This document shows, one piece after another, positions 46,390 to 60,085 of a stretch of DNA of 64,000 bases. Both the position numbers and the translations under genes were made by a program. This stretch comes from Oxytricha trifallax. Its lineage: Eukaryota; Ciliophora; Spirotrichea; Sporadotrichida; Oxytrichidae. The notes beneath the pieces are model-generated. The model was not told where the DNA came from and did no database searches. It worked only from the letters and a program-made list of their open reading frames with translations. Positions within the stretch are counted from its first letter, which is position 1. Every line of letters begins with the position of its first letter. The stretch is taken from the NCBI GenBank assembly GCA_000711775.1, contig ARYC01001402.1, forward strand, positions 1 through 64,000, given 5' to 3'.

Positions 46390-47035
46390 CTCGCACTTTT
46401 ATACCAATTTTTCTTGTAAAAATTTGAAGAACTTTGAAAAAAACTATCATGCTAACCATTAAATATTTTTCAATCCTGACTTCGATATACATAGAGACAC
46501 ATTTTTAAGATGATTAAAAAATGGGGAAAGAAATGAAAGTATTGTTTCTTTCCTCAACGTGGCCGTCTAAGATAACTCTGATTTAAGGTGGCTTAATTTT
46601 CTTTTTTCTTTTCATTTTCATTTTCAATTTAATCCAAATCCCGTATTTAAAGATGTATTCTTGAACAGCAGCCTAAATTAACATTAGATGAGTATCAAGA
46701 ATCTTTTTAAACCATTCTTGAAATTTCAGAAAATGACAAAAATTATGCGATTTAAGAAGATAAAGAATTGGGAAAATTGATGCGAGTTTATCGAAAAACA
46801 TACAATTAAGAAATTTAAGTCATAAAATAGGCTATTCTAAACCTAACAGCTTCAATTTTATAATATTTTTATATCAAATTAAGATGTTTTTTATTGTAAA
46901 CAAAATGTATTTTTAAGGATCATATTTGTTTCTATAAATTGGCTGCCAAAATTTTAATACGACTTTAATCTTATCTACTATAATCATCATCATTATTTAT
47001 ATCTATTAAGAGAAAGTGCTTCGATCATACATGAA
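46390..47035 (+). pseudogene. Decayed coding region, unrecognised
   Basis: Plus strand: blocks with EKNYHANHQIFFNPDFDIHR and NESIVSFLNVAVQDNSDLRW up to about 46610, then a frame change to a block open from about 46600 to TGA near 47033 (LTLDEYQESFQTILEISEND, GKLMRVYRKTYNQEIQVIKQ). Protein-like, helical. Family not recognised; the style resembles the other decayed large-protein pieces in the window. Confidence 0.4.
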
Positions 47036-47039
47036 CTAT

Positions 47040-48820
47040 TGTTTTTCAAAAATATCCTATGCACTAGAGAACACTCCTAAATACTCAATCTTGATTAGAA
47101 ATTCAAAATAAATTATATTTAAACATTTTTTTGGCATTTTTTAAATTTTTCAAAATATTTTAGTGATATTTCTGGATTCTTAACTTCACATCTGAGATTT
47201 TAAGTAATTTTTCAATATTAAATAAAAAATGTTAGATACTTAGAATCTTTTTAAACGATTAAGTGATATGAGTCATTCGGCTCAGCAACCCAAAACACTT
47301 TTGTCTTGACTCTCATAGTTTTCTTGTTATTTAATGCTGCTGTACGAAAATTGATACTGAAGATTAAGTTAATAGATAGAGATAATCTGATATTTTATCT
47401 TTTATATTTTGTTATTCGATATCATCTGTATAAGAGTAAAGTTACCCTCTATGTACTGTACTTGACTATCTTCTTACCCAACACGCTCACCGATTTTCTT
47501 AGGCAGGTATCATGTGGATGACTCCCACATAAAACAATAATTCTAAGACAACATACTTTTCACATATAGAGAAGATCTTAAAATATTCTTAAAATACTAA
47601 ATTATTACACATTCCATATATATATATATTCTTCAGAAGTGTTCATTATATAATATTTAGTAAATGCTAAATCATCTCACTCTCACATTGAACAATAATC
47701 CTTGGAAAACTTAACTATCACATGTTTTTCTTGGAATCTTATAAAGCCTATAATTGATTTAAATCATCCAATTATAAATTACAATAGATAAATTCCTTTT
47801 ATCGAGAATTTCTAATTTATCATGAGATCTCTTTTAAACCTTACATTTTTCACTCTCAAATCGCTAAACAATACTAATTAATTTTAATTATCAATTAATA
47901 GTTAATGCAATTACAAATTTTATACTATTAATGAATTCGATAGAAGTATGCCTCCAAGTAATTTCCATCTTATTTTGAAATTCATATTTAACTAGCAACA
48001 TATTGTTTAAGGTTTTTAGAAATTTAAAATCTACATTTTACTTATTTTTATTTATTATTAATAATTCAATTTCCTATAACAATAATATTGCTTAAGTATT
48101 TAATATTTAAATATTATTTGTAAACATATAAATAATATTTCTTAAGTTAAGACTTAATGATACAGTTTATTAATTTAAGATATAATATAAATCTCTTTCA
48201 TATAATTCAAATGATTATGAGTGATCAATACTATTTGACTGTAATAAAACACTATTTTGATCATTAATAAAGTTGTATAGAAGGTGGTAAATTCAAAAAT
48301 AAAATCTAAAACCAATATTTAATATTTATTTCAGCCTATATTTACAAGAACTTTCAGATCTAATTATATCACTCTTTATTTAACTTCCTTATTTATTAAA
48401 TATCATAATTAAATATACCTTTAACTTTAAACCGTAATCAATAAAGTATGGAGCAAATTATTATTGTTATTTTAATTATTTATCCAATTCAATTCTTATC
48501 TCCCACTTCTAAATGATATCTTCACCGTATCTTCAGGATATCTTTTTCAAAGCTGATTTTAAATATTATTTAAGAATTAGGAGTTTAAACTCTGAATAAA
48601 TAATCCCATCTCTTATGATTAGAAATGCATCTGCAATTTTAAAAATAACCCTTTATCGAATCTTCATAATATTTTAGTATTGATTAGTCGGAAGTTATAA
48701 TAATACTGATATATAAAATGAAGTGTTGATACTTCTAAGACTTTGTTAAGGTATAATGATAGTATACAAAAATCAATTTTTATTTCTTACAGTATAAAAA
48801 AATTAGTATAAAAATTAATT
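47040..48820. other. AT-rich stretch, no gene supported
   Basis: Low-complexity AT-rich DNA. The 47306-47521 open stretch (hydrophobic, LRQVSCG end) has no supporting context. Nothing else seen. Confidence 0.35.
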
Positions 48821-48828
48821 TGTTATAA

Positions 48829-49184
48829 TTTGTGAGACTTTGTTAGAGTTTGTTAGAGTTTTTTCTAAATTTTTAATGTCTATTAAAATTATTTAACAAT
48901 GATATTTTAAAATAATAGTAATTATAAACTAAACCTTATTTATATATAAACATATTATGGAAAATATAAACTAACAAAGTTCAAACAAAATAGATAAAAT
49001 AGACTCCTTTAAATCAAATCAAATGACAAAGCGAATAATTTCAAAAAAAGATAGATTTTTACAAGTTAGATTCATGCATAATGACAATGCATTAGAGGAT
49101 TATTAAAATTTATAGCAGCATGATTGAAAGGGCATGATAAATTAGCGATAAATGATTAAAAGTTAAAAACTCTAACAAACTTTC
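48829..49184. repeat. ~355-bp element bounded by TTTGTTAGAG motifs
   Basis: TTTGTTAGAGTTTGTTAGAGTTTT at 48839-48862 in 10-bp periodicity; the complement AAAACTCTAACAAA lies at 49165-49178. This could be a MITE with repeated subterminal motifs. Related 10-bp units occur at 26353-26415 and 50211-50235. Confidence 0.4.
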
Positions 49185-50580
49185 ACGTAACGGAGTTTAA
49201 TAGACTTTCTGCTGCAAGTTCAGCCTTCTTATATTCTAGTTCAAAATATCTACAAAATCTTGCATTTATTTGTGTTATATTTTACTCATAAATTTATCAT
49301 TATAAGAAAAGGTTATTTTTTAACCAGTAGATGGTTAAATTTTCACCATAGTTAAAAAATTAAATTTTCAAAAAAGTTATTATATCTGCCCTAAATGACA
49401 AGTTAAGTGATGATGTTTATCTTACTTAACTTCTCGATTAAATTTTTCAAATATGACTATAAGATAGTTTGACTAATAAATTTAGTAACTTAATAAGAAT
49501 ACAAATAATAAGATGAAATGACAAGAATATTTGAGAACTAAGTAATTTATTTCAAAAAATTTATGTAGAATTTCTATTTATTATTTTTAAGAGATTTAAT
49601 TTCAATACCAAGTTAATCTTTTATATAGTAAAAAAAATTGCAAGAAGTAATTTTGTTTAAGCTTTAAATAAATTCATTTTATCAGTAATAATTTACTTAT
49701 GATAATAAATTAATTTGAATTTTTTAAATTAGAAAATTTATAAATCTGTTTTTTATCATTAAAGTTAGACTTTTTAATTAAAACTCATAATTTATGAAGT
49801 TACAAAGCTTATTGAAGAAAAGCAATAGCCTTATTAAATTTCAAAGTGTCATTATAATAAAATTATAAAAATTAATTTTCTACAAAAATCAAAATTTAAA
49901 CAACTCTAAATTACATATAGATTTAGTTTGAAAAGATTATATAAACATCTTTAAAAAAAGAGAAGCATATTATTCTAAAAAAGTATAATGTTTTTAAGAA
50001 TTTTAGAACTTATACATAATTATAATTTGTCTGAAGTTAGAAAAGTATTTTATATAATAAATATTTAAATGAAAGATGATATTAAAATTTCTAAATTGTG
50101 ATTATCTTAAAAGAAAAGTTTTCAATTTAATTTATGCATGAATAGTTTACAAATTATCGAATAGAAAAATTTAAACAAAAAGATGAGCATTTAATTTTTA
50201 GAAATAAAATTTTGTCAGAGTTTGTCAGAGTTTTTGAAAAATAAATAATTTTACTCTTTTATAATATTTTCTCCTCTAATCTCTAATGGATCATTTTATT
50301 ACTAACGTTAAAATAATAAATGTCAAAGAATAATCAATGGGTCTATAGTTAACTCTAATATCATCGTCACATATATTTAGTTTGTTTTTCGAAAATTACC
50401 TTTAATAACATATAGAGAATCCGTTTAAACTTACTATTTTATTATCAGAAGTATAAATTAATTATTAATACTAATTGCTACTAAAATATATTTGATGTTG
50501 ATAGAACCTTGTAAATTATCTAATATATCTTAGAAGTAAATTTCAATCAATTTATAATGTACTCTAAATTCTACTAATTT
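49185..50580. other. AT-rich stretch, no gene seen
   Basis: Very AT-rich. The only structure noted is a TTTGTCAGAG doublet at 50211-50230. Confidence 0.4.
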
Positions 50581-50589
50581 TAGCTCAAT

Positions 50590-50604
50590 GGGGTTTTGGG
50601 GTTT
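50590..50604 (+). other. Telomeric tract G4T4G4T3, second site
   Basis: AAT followed by GGGGTTTTGGGGTTT, identical to the tract at 28115 including the preceding AAT. No inverted repeat or coding end on its left. The coding region on its right is on the minus strand. Confidence 0.7.
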
Positions 50605-50629
50605 ATTTAACAGTTCTAAATTTTAAAGC

Positions 50630-53600
50630 TTGAAGCATCAGAAATGTGGAACATTCTACCAATCAAGAATGGAGTTTTTCATTTTTATCTTCCTTCTAAA
50701 TCCTGATTTAATTTCTTCCTCAGAGTCTTGACGATTTCATTTTATTTTAGCACTTCATCATAATTTTATCCTTCTTCTGAGATTTTTAATTTCATTAACT
50801 TCACCTTCTTCTTTTATTCCAATTATTTAATCAATATAGGATCAGTAATTTTTTTAATTTCTCACCAAGCTCGGTTGCTTTATTGATTTCTAGCTTTTAG
50901 AATTCTTTGCTTTTACCTTGAATAAAATTTAATATATTGAATTTAATCTCTACTCTTGAAGGGATTAAAAATTAAACAATAGTCTATCTGGCTAACTAAA
51001 TCTTCGTATTTGAGATTTTTAAAAGATCTTAACTTTAAGAATTATTTTTCACATTGCTGTAAAATATTTAATGAAACTGTCTTATATCATATATTAAGGA
51101 TAAAATTCCATCAACTGCATATCATTGTTGCATTGATTATTACAATCCTAAATGTGTACACTCATTATTTCAAAGAATTTATCAATATACACAAAAAATT
51201 AGAAATTCTTAATCATGCTAATTATATCTGTATGTATATCTTGATGACTAGAGAGCATAGAGTTTTGACTCAATTGAATATAATTTCAGAATCTCTAGTA
51301 GATATGATTTAATATAAAATATTAATCCATTAATTTTTATTATTGTCATTTTTTCCTTTGTATCATAAGTTCTCCCAGGATAGCTGTCTATCTATCACTT
51401 AATATTCTAAGTAACGGTTAAAATTTTCTTTATGATTCGCAAGACTTAATCAAAATCAGATTTAAGTCATCTAATAAATAAATTGTATTTATTGCTTAGT
51501 TACTTCTATCAACTATTAAGATTATTATATTTACTTATTCATAATTGCTTCAGGAATTTTTGGTTTATGTGTTTTATGATCTTCCTTTTTCATCTTTTAA
51601 GTTTATGTACTAAAATATTTCTTTTAAATAACTTTTATTAAATCTTTGAGATGTTTCAGCCTACAATTAGATATAGTAAATTTTATCTTCTTTATCATCC
51701 TCATCTGTAAATACTCTTGTAATTATTCATACCTTTATAAAATGCCTCTATTTAATCATAATATAGCTAAAGTTTATCTTTAAAATTCTCATCTTTTTAA
51801 TTAAAATTATTACTACTTAGCAGTCTAGCTAATTTCTTCATAATAATTGGTTTAGCATTTTAAACAATGGAAAAATTTTTATTGAAAATTAAAACTGTTT
51901 TAATGAAAAAATTTAACCAATTAAATATATTTGTTAAATTGATGGAACTGAACACTTTAATCTTCATTCACAAAATAAAATTAAGTTACTTTATTCTAAC
52001 TTATAAATAATGCAAGTATAGTACTTCATTATAAGTATTCTGAAAAAGTTCAGAACAGTACCATGGAAAGATAATATGCATTTAATAATTTGTTTGCTAA
52101 AGCAATCTAATATTACCAACAGCTATTTGTAAGATTACAATAAAGAAATAAATAGTCTAATAAAAGTTGAATAAAAAAAATCGTTTTCAATTAATATTTT
52201 CTTTAATTTTTACATAGGAATAAGATTCCTTTGCTTAATCTTATCACCTTCTCAATATTAACTTTTTAATATATATTTAGTCTTACTTAGTTAATCAAAC
52301 TCTTCAATAATTGAATTGACAGAAATGTGTCCTTATATTTATCAGGAATTATTAATTCAGTATTCTTGTTTACAGAATATTATTTGAAGTACTTTTATAT
52401 TAAATTTACAATTCAATCCTTCAAGCTACTGATTGATAATATTATGGGTATATCCTCAATTGTTTTATCTTGACTATTGAAGAGATCCTTTAAATTTGCA
52501 GAAAAAAAATAGAATAATAAGTTCAAAGCATTCTCTCAATATTTTTGACTAAATATTGATATGAAGCTTATCTTACATCTTTGGTTTATATTAATTTTTG
52601 TTGACATCAAAACATTCACCTATCTATGCATAGTGGTTATCAGAACATACAAAGTTAATTTGTGAAATCAAGTAATTAATCCTTGTAGAAATATTCATTG
52701 AAATCTTCTTGCTAAATTTCTAACAATAAGTACCAATGATATCAATGATATAGTGAGTTAATTGTAATTATAGCGTAGCACTAAAAACATTTACTCATAA
52801 CTAAATTTATTTTACAAACTACCTATTTCTTTCATCCATAATTTAAAGTTTTATATTAGTCACTTCTTTGGAGTAATATTCTCATATTCATTGTAAATAT
52901 GTTTTTAAAATCTATTGGGAGAGGAAGGCCTATATGACTTCCTTTACTGCTATTTGAAGAATTATGCATCTGAACTCTGGATAGACTATTTCATTAAGTG
53001 CCATATAAACCAATTGCATCTTTACAGTAATTTTTAGTATTAATCTCATGAGTAGTTTTGGCTAAGGTGACAAACACTCACCCCCTAAGGTGTACTTTTG
53101 AAATTGTATTCTGATAGAACTCGACCTCCTGAGTAAAGTTTTCTTAAGAACTAGTCGTACGCGGATAATAGTTTTTGAGATAACCCACTTCCTAAGTCAG
53201 AAAATCATATATAAAATCATAAAATTTGGCTTAAAAAATTTTTGACAAAAATCAAGAAAAACATTTTATTTTCCACTTTCGAATAATATTTTTGTCTTTC
53301 AATTAATTTATAATGAAGAATTCAACATTTATCCTCATTTTTTATTTGAAGTAAACTTATTGTTTTTTTTTAAATCTCAAAATATAACAAATTTTAAGCT
53401 AATGCATATTATCATATTTTTTTAAACAATAAGTTTACTTCAAATAAAAAATGAGGATAAATGTTGAATTCTTCATTATAAATTAATTGAAAGACAAAAA
53501 TATTATTCGAAAGTGGAAAATAAAATGTTTTTTAGATTTTTGGCAAAATTTTTTAAGCCAAATTTTATGATTTTATATATGATTTTCTGACTTAGGAAGT

Positions 53601-56600
53601 GGGTTATCTCAAAAACTATTATCCGCGTACGACTAATTCTTAAGAAAACTTTACTCAGGAGGTCGAGTTCTATCAGGAAACAATTTAAATAGTACACCTT
53701 AGGGGGGTGAGTGTTTGTCACCTTAGCCGTAGTTTTGATTGAGCATATTATAAAAGCTTGATATATTGTCAAGATTCATTTTTATGCATATAGTTCCAGT
53801 TTCCATATACCTAATGATATCATGGATTGTCAATGATAGATTGTTCTTGCTTGTCCTTTTCAAAATCACTGCTATATAATATTCTGTAAGTCCTTCCTAT
53901 TTTTTAACAAACTTGCTAAATAAATCTCACATTTATTATTTCCAAATTACTGCGAATTACCATGAGTTCCCCAGCTTAAATATTAATAATCTTCCCTTCT
54001 ATTAACATTTGTTAAATTACTTAGAACATTTTTAGTGGTCCTTCTGCTCTAAATTTTTTATATAAATATTCCATAACATAATATAAGCTATTCCCTTCAA
54101 AAATTTTTGGCAACACTATTTGTTATAAAAGTTAGCAAAGATCCATCTGAAGTTTATAAATTTTTTAATTAAAAGCATATCTGGCTAATTATTTGATAAA
54201 AATCTCCTAGATTATGGAAGTGTTAACTCTTTATTCTTGATAGTAATGTAAATAAAATCTGACAAGGCTCTCTACTTAAAGCCATTTAAATTATTAATGG
54301 GCTTCATCATTTTTCCATTTATATATGTTGACAAAGAAATAGCTGCCTTGAATAAGCCATCATATCCTGATTCAGGCTTTTGAAGTGTTATTCCTCTATT
54401 TTGTTTTAAGTATCTTGACAGTAATTTAAAACTCCAACGAATGATAAGTCAAACATTTCGAGGCAAGCATATAAAGGTCTAATTGGATTATGAAGTAAAA
54501 TCTCTGCTTGACCTATTTCGTTAATGATAACGGCAACAATCACATTTTGGTTACTATTATCATTCGATTGCATATAGTCAAAAAATTTCTCTATATACCT
54601 TTTCTATTAAGCCTTATTAGCTGAGAATGCTCTATCAAAGACTTTATCAAATTCCATTGAATTAGACTAAATAGAGCCTTATCAAAAGAAATGCACTACA
54701 GAAGGTAATTATTTTATAGAAATCTTTATTCGAACAATATATCTTCATAGTTTTTAAAACTAATTATTATAAGAAAAATAGATGATTATAATAAAATGAG
54801 TAGCACAAATATGAATACATTTTTTTAAAAAATGGAAGAAGAGCAACTTGAACAGCTTTGCCATTCTCACTTGACCACAAAATATATATTAATATATATC
54901 ACCAATTTAATATTTTCACTCCACTCCTGATCCTTTTTGTTCTTATGTAGATACTCTATTCAAGTCTTCTATAATATAAAAAAGATAAATATGATTTTTA
55001 TAACTTAAATTTTTGTAAGTGACACATCTCCACCAACTTAATCTATTAATGTATTCATATTATTATTACTTATATATTATAATCATCTATTATTTTTAAA
55101 TTTAATCTTAAATGTTTTGGAATTTCCTGTAATATATTGAAGGATTTTATTAAGTATCATTATGATGATTGAAATCAGGTTTTCCTTAAGTAAATCATTT
55201 TTACCAATTCTAATTTGAATCTTTATCTCATAAATATAACTATCATATCCTTCCCCTTAGTGCTTACTAAAATCTTATTCTTAATAAATACAATATTTCA
55301 GATGTCTATCAATTTAAATTATTATTTTTCATTCTAGCCCTTTCAAACTATCCTTACTCAATCTAATTTGTAGCTATAGCTTAGAATTAGTACAAAAAGA
55401 AAATTCATTAAGCAGTAAATTTTTATCTTGATTTCTTCCAATAATGCAATTATTCTCCAAGAAAAATATAAAGAGTCTTCTTAATCTGTCGAATTCTCTT
55501 AATGCGACTGCTCAAGTTGTTTCAACGCTTTTGATATACTCTTAAGATTTGTGAACTACATCCTCAATGTTATTTACTCTTTGCTCGTTATAATCTGCTT
55601 GGCACTTGTTTACGTCATTTATAATTTTCTTGATATAAATCTTTTACTGATAATTCACCAACATTCAAAATTGCAGTCAGTTAACTTTAAGTCAATAGTT
55701 AAGAATTTTTGTAGGAAAATCAAAAGTGTCAATGATCGTTCTGAATGCTGGGGCTATTTGTTCGAAACCTTGTTTATCTTAAGAATTTAAGAAGTAGTTA
55801 ATCATTAATTGTAGGAAACTATTTGGGAAATAAATCTAAAAAACCTTAATTTTCCTATGCGTATACTCTTAATTATTTATGTATTTTGATCAACATATTC
55901 TATTTATTTCTTAAAGTACTTTTACACATAACATAACATTTTAATTCTCATTTTTTCCATAATTAAATTTAATTAATGAATATTCTGTAATTACCTAATT
56001 TGCATCATATTTATTATACAATTCTGAATTTTTTCATGACTTTAGCTGAAAATAATTGCTTTTAAAACTATGATAGTAAATGTTGAAATCCTTTTTCTTT
56101 CTGAATGTAGCTTAATTCAGTATTACATGAAAGCATAGCAATAGCATTTGAAAATTTAAGTTAATCTTTTTGTTGAATATATTTGAGAAGTCTGAATCAA
56201 CGCATCTATATCTTGATTGTGTTCCTGAAATATCTGCTTTTGAGTCATTGTATCGATTTGCATTATTTTTTGGTTGTTCATGTTGAATATTTCAATCTAA
56301 CCCTTCCTTTAAGACGCCCTTCATGAGTAAGATCTCAGAATAACTATTTTGTGTATAATTATCTTGATCTTGTGAATCTAGATCTTGAATTGATTTATGT
56401 TTGTCATCACTCTAGGAAAGGGTATTATTTGACTCTCTTCGTATGTCTTCAAACGTAATTTCATATTCATTGGCATTAGTTAAATAAAATATAATATGTT
56501 CCATTATATAGTAAAATAGCACAAAAATTTAATAATAATCTCATTTTTCAATACTAATCATAAATTAATGTATTTATTATTAATAGTTATTCTTTGAATT

Positions 56601-57800
56601 TGATATTAAATAATGTTTATTGATATTTACGCAATTATATTTAATTATAAATTCTTTCAAACATTGTTATCAAATTAATTAAAATCAGAACAAATTAAAA
56701 ACCTTTCCATTGTATAATTGAAAATCTATTTCTTTCATACAACTTTATATATTGAATTCATCCTTTATTTGCCTAACGATGAATGTATCTCACTGTCTTC
56801 CTCACTCTAATTAGGTAGTTTATCTGGCATTCCTCATTTAGTTCATCACTGACCAATATTTCTAAGACACTCCTTGAAATTGATAAAATTGATTGGTTTT
56901 TACTGTCTTAACTTAAATCTTATTTCTTTTCCTCTATGATTATGTTTGAGACTTCATCGATTAATTCACTTAAATTTATAGATTAATAATTTTAATACTA
57001 TTCTGTCATTATATAATCTTTATGATTGATTAATTTCTCATCATATTCCTTTATATATCTGGTAGTATGGTGCCTTATTTAGGTATACTTTTAAAAAGTG
57101 CTTGGCTATTTGCAACTAATCTTTGAGGTAAAGCAAACTTTCTTCTATAGTTTTAAATTATCTATTCTAATATAGTTTTTAAATTATTGTGAATTTATTC
57201 TTCTGTGAGTCTAAATAGTTTGACAAAGTTTACTGAATTCTTGGTGTATTGATCTTGAACAACAAAAAGTGTTGGATAATTAATGAATTCCATGATTTTG
57301 CTGGATTAAATTGCTGTTTGAACCTATCAATGAACAATACATCATAGTGTTTATTGATTTAATTGCACAACTATCATTTGTTTAACAAGGCTTGTTAATG
57401 TATATGAGTTCCTATCTGGGAATTTAGTTTTGGTCCTTTTCACAAATTCTTGGATCCCTTCTCTCTTGACTCTTGATAGAATTTTAGTAAAGTCACGTTT
57501 TTATCTGAATATCTTTATATCTTCTAAGAATTATTTGTCAATCAAATCAGCCTCATTGAAGATCTTGTTTATTATTTTCACACTATTGATTTCGTAACTG
57601 AATATAGTATTATCAGGATATTTTGGCAAAGTATTTTGGTAAATAAAAAATAAAATATTCTTCGTTCTTGAAATAGCTGTTCTTATATTTTACTATTAAA
57701 TTCTGAGTAGCATATATCTTGAAGAATGCATCATAAAAATCTAAACTCATCATCTTCATTCTAATCTATAAATTCTGCTTCTCATTATTTAAAAACTATA
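50630..57800 (-). pseudogene. Decayed large RNF213/mysterin-like AAA+ protein
   Basis: Minus-strand protein-like text runs, with many frame changes and TGAs, from about 57800 (MMSLDFYDAFFK-like start, 57770) to about 50650 (Lys/Glu-rich coiled-coil end). The diagnostic block lies at 54657-54400: VIVAVIINEIGQAEILLHNP followed after about 20 residues by LSFVGVLNYCQDTQNK. This matches the RNF213 AAA+ signature of a Walker-B DEIGLAE...P and the following FVGISNW..D..K.NR strand. Here Asp of Walker B is Asn and the Trp is Tyr, consistent with decay. Another block (57460-57120) reads REGIQEFVKRTKTKFPDRNS. RNF213-type proteins are giant ATPase-E3 ligases. No RING was seen. Foldback P3 is inserted at 53060. 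Confidence 0.5.
53060..53728. mobile_element. Foldback element P3 (669 bp) with 8-bp target duplication
   Basis: Arms 53060-53365 and 53424-53728 are near-perfect inverted copies; ends GGCTAAGGTGAC...GTCACCTTAGCC. An exact 8-bp direct repeat GTAGTTTT flanks it (53052-53059 and 53729-53736). An 8-bp duplication is typical of hAT-superfamily elements, so this is probably a hAT-type MITE or foldback. It lies within the decayed AAA+ gene. Confidence 0.85.
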
Positions 57801-57875
57801 ATTAATGAATGATTTATATGTTATTAGATGATTCCATTTTAATTAATTACTATAAGGATAGTTTTATAAATATAT

Positions 57876-57893
57876 ATATATATATATTATAAT
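57876..57893. repeat. (TA)n microsatellite
   Basis: Alternating TA run within an AT-rich gap between the AAA+-like region and the next minus-strand gene. Confidence 0.8.
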
Positions 57894-57988
57894 ATTTATA
57901 AAATTATAAAACGAATATATAGATGCTGCTTAAATTTATATAAATTGTATGTCATATCCCGAATAATACAATATTATGATTTTTAGAT

Positions 57989-59274
57989 TCATTAATTATT
58001 ACTTATCTCATTAATATCTTAAAATAGAATGAATTATAATAATTATGAATTAATTAATTATTTAAATGATGACATAGTGTGTTGCAAGAGAGTATTCTGG
58101 AACTTGTTGTCTTCTCCTTTTTTCTTCTTGACTACAGCTGGCTTCTTGTTTTGCTCATGGATTGTGTAAGCGGCAATCTCTTTTCTGTATATAAGACAAG
58201 TTGACTGCTTTTTTAGTTACCAATAATTGAAGCATTATGAGCGTTATATATGAGAGAAGTCTGATTTAATAATTGTCATTTTAAACCGATAAAACATGAA
58301 TCACCAGTTTATCTTTTCTCTTTGTCTTGCAACAGCATATTTACACATGGAAATTTTTCTTATGCTCTGCCCTTATAATTGGAACTTTGGGAATCTTATC
58401 AATCTTTGTTAATTTAGGATTTTCTGACTGAGGAAACTTGTGCTTTTTCTTATCATTGTTTCTTACAATCTACTTGCATTGATTGTACTTTGCTTAGATC
58501 TCACTACTCAGCTTCCTTAAATTGATAATTTTAATATTTAAAAATATAATGCACTTAAATATATTATCTGAATATTAGATATATAGAATATATTTTTCAT
58601 TTTAAATATTATTTATTATTTCTCTTCTCCCTCAATTCCTTTGTTAAGGAACTGTTCAAACTCAACCACTTGGAGGATAGAGAATTATAAATTCTTCTGG
58701 TAGTCAATCCAGTGGTAGAAGGCTAGATCGATAAACCAGGTTTAGAGAGACTATCTAACACATGCGAAGTCATTATTTAAAGAGGGACTATCTACTTCTT
58801 TTTAGCAAGCCTTTATTTCAATAAAAGAATCTAAAATGAACATCACACACAAAGGAAACGAAGTGTACTAATATTTATAGAACAATAACATGCATGGTTT
58901 CTCGGCTCTTTATGACACAATCGTAAAGATATCTGTCTTTTTGGAAAAATAACCCCTCCCACTCTCCTGTCTCTGATAAACTTTTATCTATTTAAAAAAT
59001 AAATAAAAAATATAATAATTATAAGTAGAAAATAGGAACAATCTTTTATGCTGTACTATTCACCAAAAGTAAGGCCATTTTATCTTCAGTTTCTTATTTT
59101 TACAAAGACAAATAGAAACAGAAAGACATCTTATGAAAGCATTACTACCGTTACTATCACAGTTATAAGTTCACTAACCATTTCTTTTTTTATTTTTGGC
59201 TTTATAATATTTGTCTACTCTCTCTTTCTTTCTTGACTCTCTATCCTGTATAGTTAAATTTAAATAACGGATTT

Positions 59275-59308
<34 letters not shown>

Positions 59309-59560
59309 GATTATATATAGAATAAATTTTATAAATTTAATAATTATCTTGCTCTTTTTTCATAAGTCTGTGCCTTATCTCCTTTCACTCTTGCCTCTCT
59401 CGCACCTCTTGGTCTTTATCTAATCTCCTTTAATTTAGAACTGAAGCTAAGGTAATTATAAAAATGAGCAGCTTTCTCATAATTCCAGCCATTATTACAT
59501 TCCCACCACTCCACTTAGGGCATCTTCGGATATGTCAATAAGTCGAAACCCGGTCTTGTT
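57989..59560 (-). CDS. Unrecognised multi-segment (MDS) gene with pointers
   Basis: Minus strand. Segment near 59540-59345 is clean (YPKMPQVEWWECNNGWNYEK, KEIRQRPRGAREARVKGDKA). An AT-rich gap with (TA)n follows. From about 59000 to 58640 two frames are TGA-free (one reads ETGEWEGLFFQKDRYLYDCV, the other WFIDLAFYHWIDYQKN), so the frame is ambiguous. 58520-58320 reads QAKYNQCKQIVRNNDKKKHK and KIDKIPKVPIIRAEHKKNF. After an IES the last segment is EIAAYTIHEQNKKPAVVKKK ... LLQHTMSSFK, stop TGA 57989-57991 or an earlier end. A TGAG repeat could be the pointer joining the 58.64-kb and 58.50-kb segments in frame. No family recognised. Confidence 0.55.
58187..58311 (-). other. Internal eliminated sequence with AGAAAAGA pointer
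   Basis: AGAAAAGA (minus reading) lies at 58312-58319 and at 58179-58186. Removing the intervening segment and one copy joins CCCKTK-RK to EIAAYTIHEQ in frame. The intervening DNA reads open in another frame, but its text is low-complexity. Confidence 0.65.
59279..59306. repeat. (TA)n microsatellite
   Basis: Fourteen TA units, inside the putative IES or intergenic gap of the 58-59.5-kb gene. Confidence 0.9.
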
Positions 59561-59564
59561 TATT

Positions 59565-60085
59565 TTGGGGATAAATAATTATAATTATATATCTCTAAAT
59601 ATTTGAATTTTTAAAATTATAATTATTTGAATTTATCGTTAGATATTTTAATCTCTGACTGAATTTAATATTTTTTTATTTATTAATGTTTTAACAAAGA
59701 ATACAGATTGCCTAGATTTTTAAATTGAAAATTTAGACTTGAGTTTTAATCATCCAATTCAATCATATGTTTTATTTTAACAGGTATCTCAATTATTTAA
59801 GTCTTGAATTAAGCAATTTCATATCCTACAAACATTTCTTTTAAGTATTTTGTAAACTAAATTTGCTGTTTTAACAATTATTCAAATTATTTGTAATAAG
59901 TATTTAAACTTTTAATTTATTTTAAGAATTATTCTATCTTTTTTATATAATTTAATATCTTGAACTACCTACACATTTATATATATTCTATATAATAAGA
60001 ATTGATAATATATTTTAGCTAATTTTGAAGCATTGACTGAATCGTTTCTAATTAGTTTTTCTGCTTTTATACTAACTTTCTTTTT
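59565..60085. other. AT-rich stretch, no gene supported
   Basis: About 500 bases of AT-rich DNA between two minus-strand coding regions; no motif seen. Confidence 0.35.
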
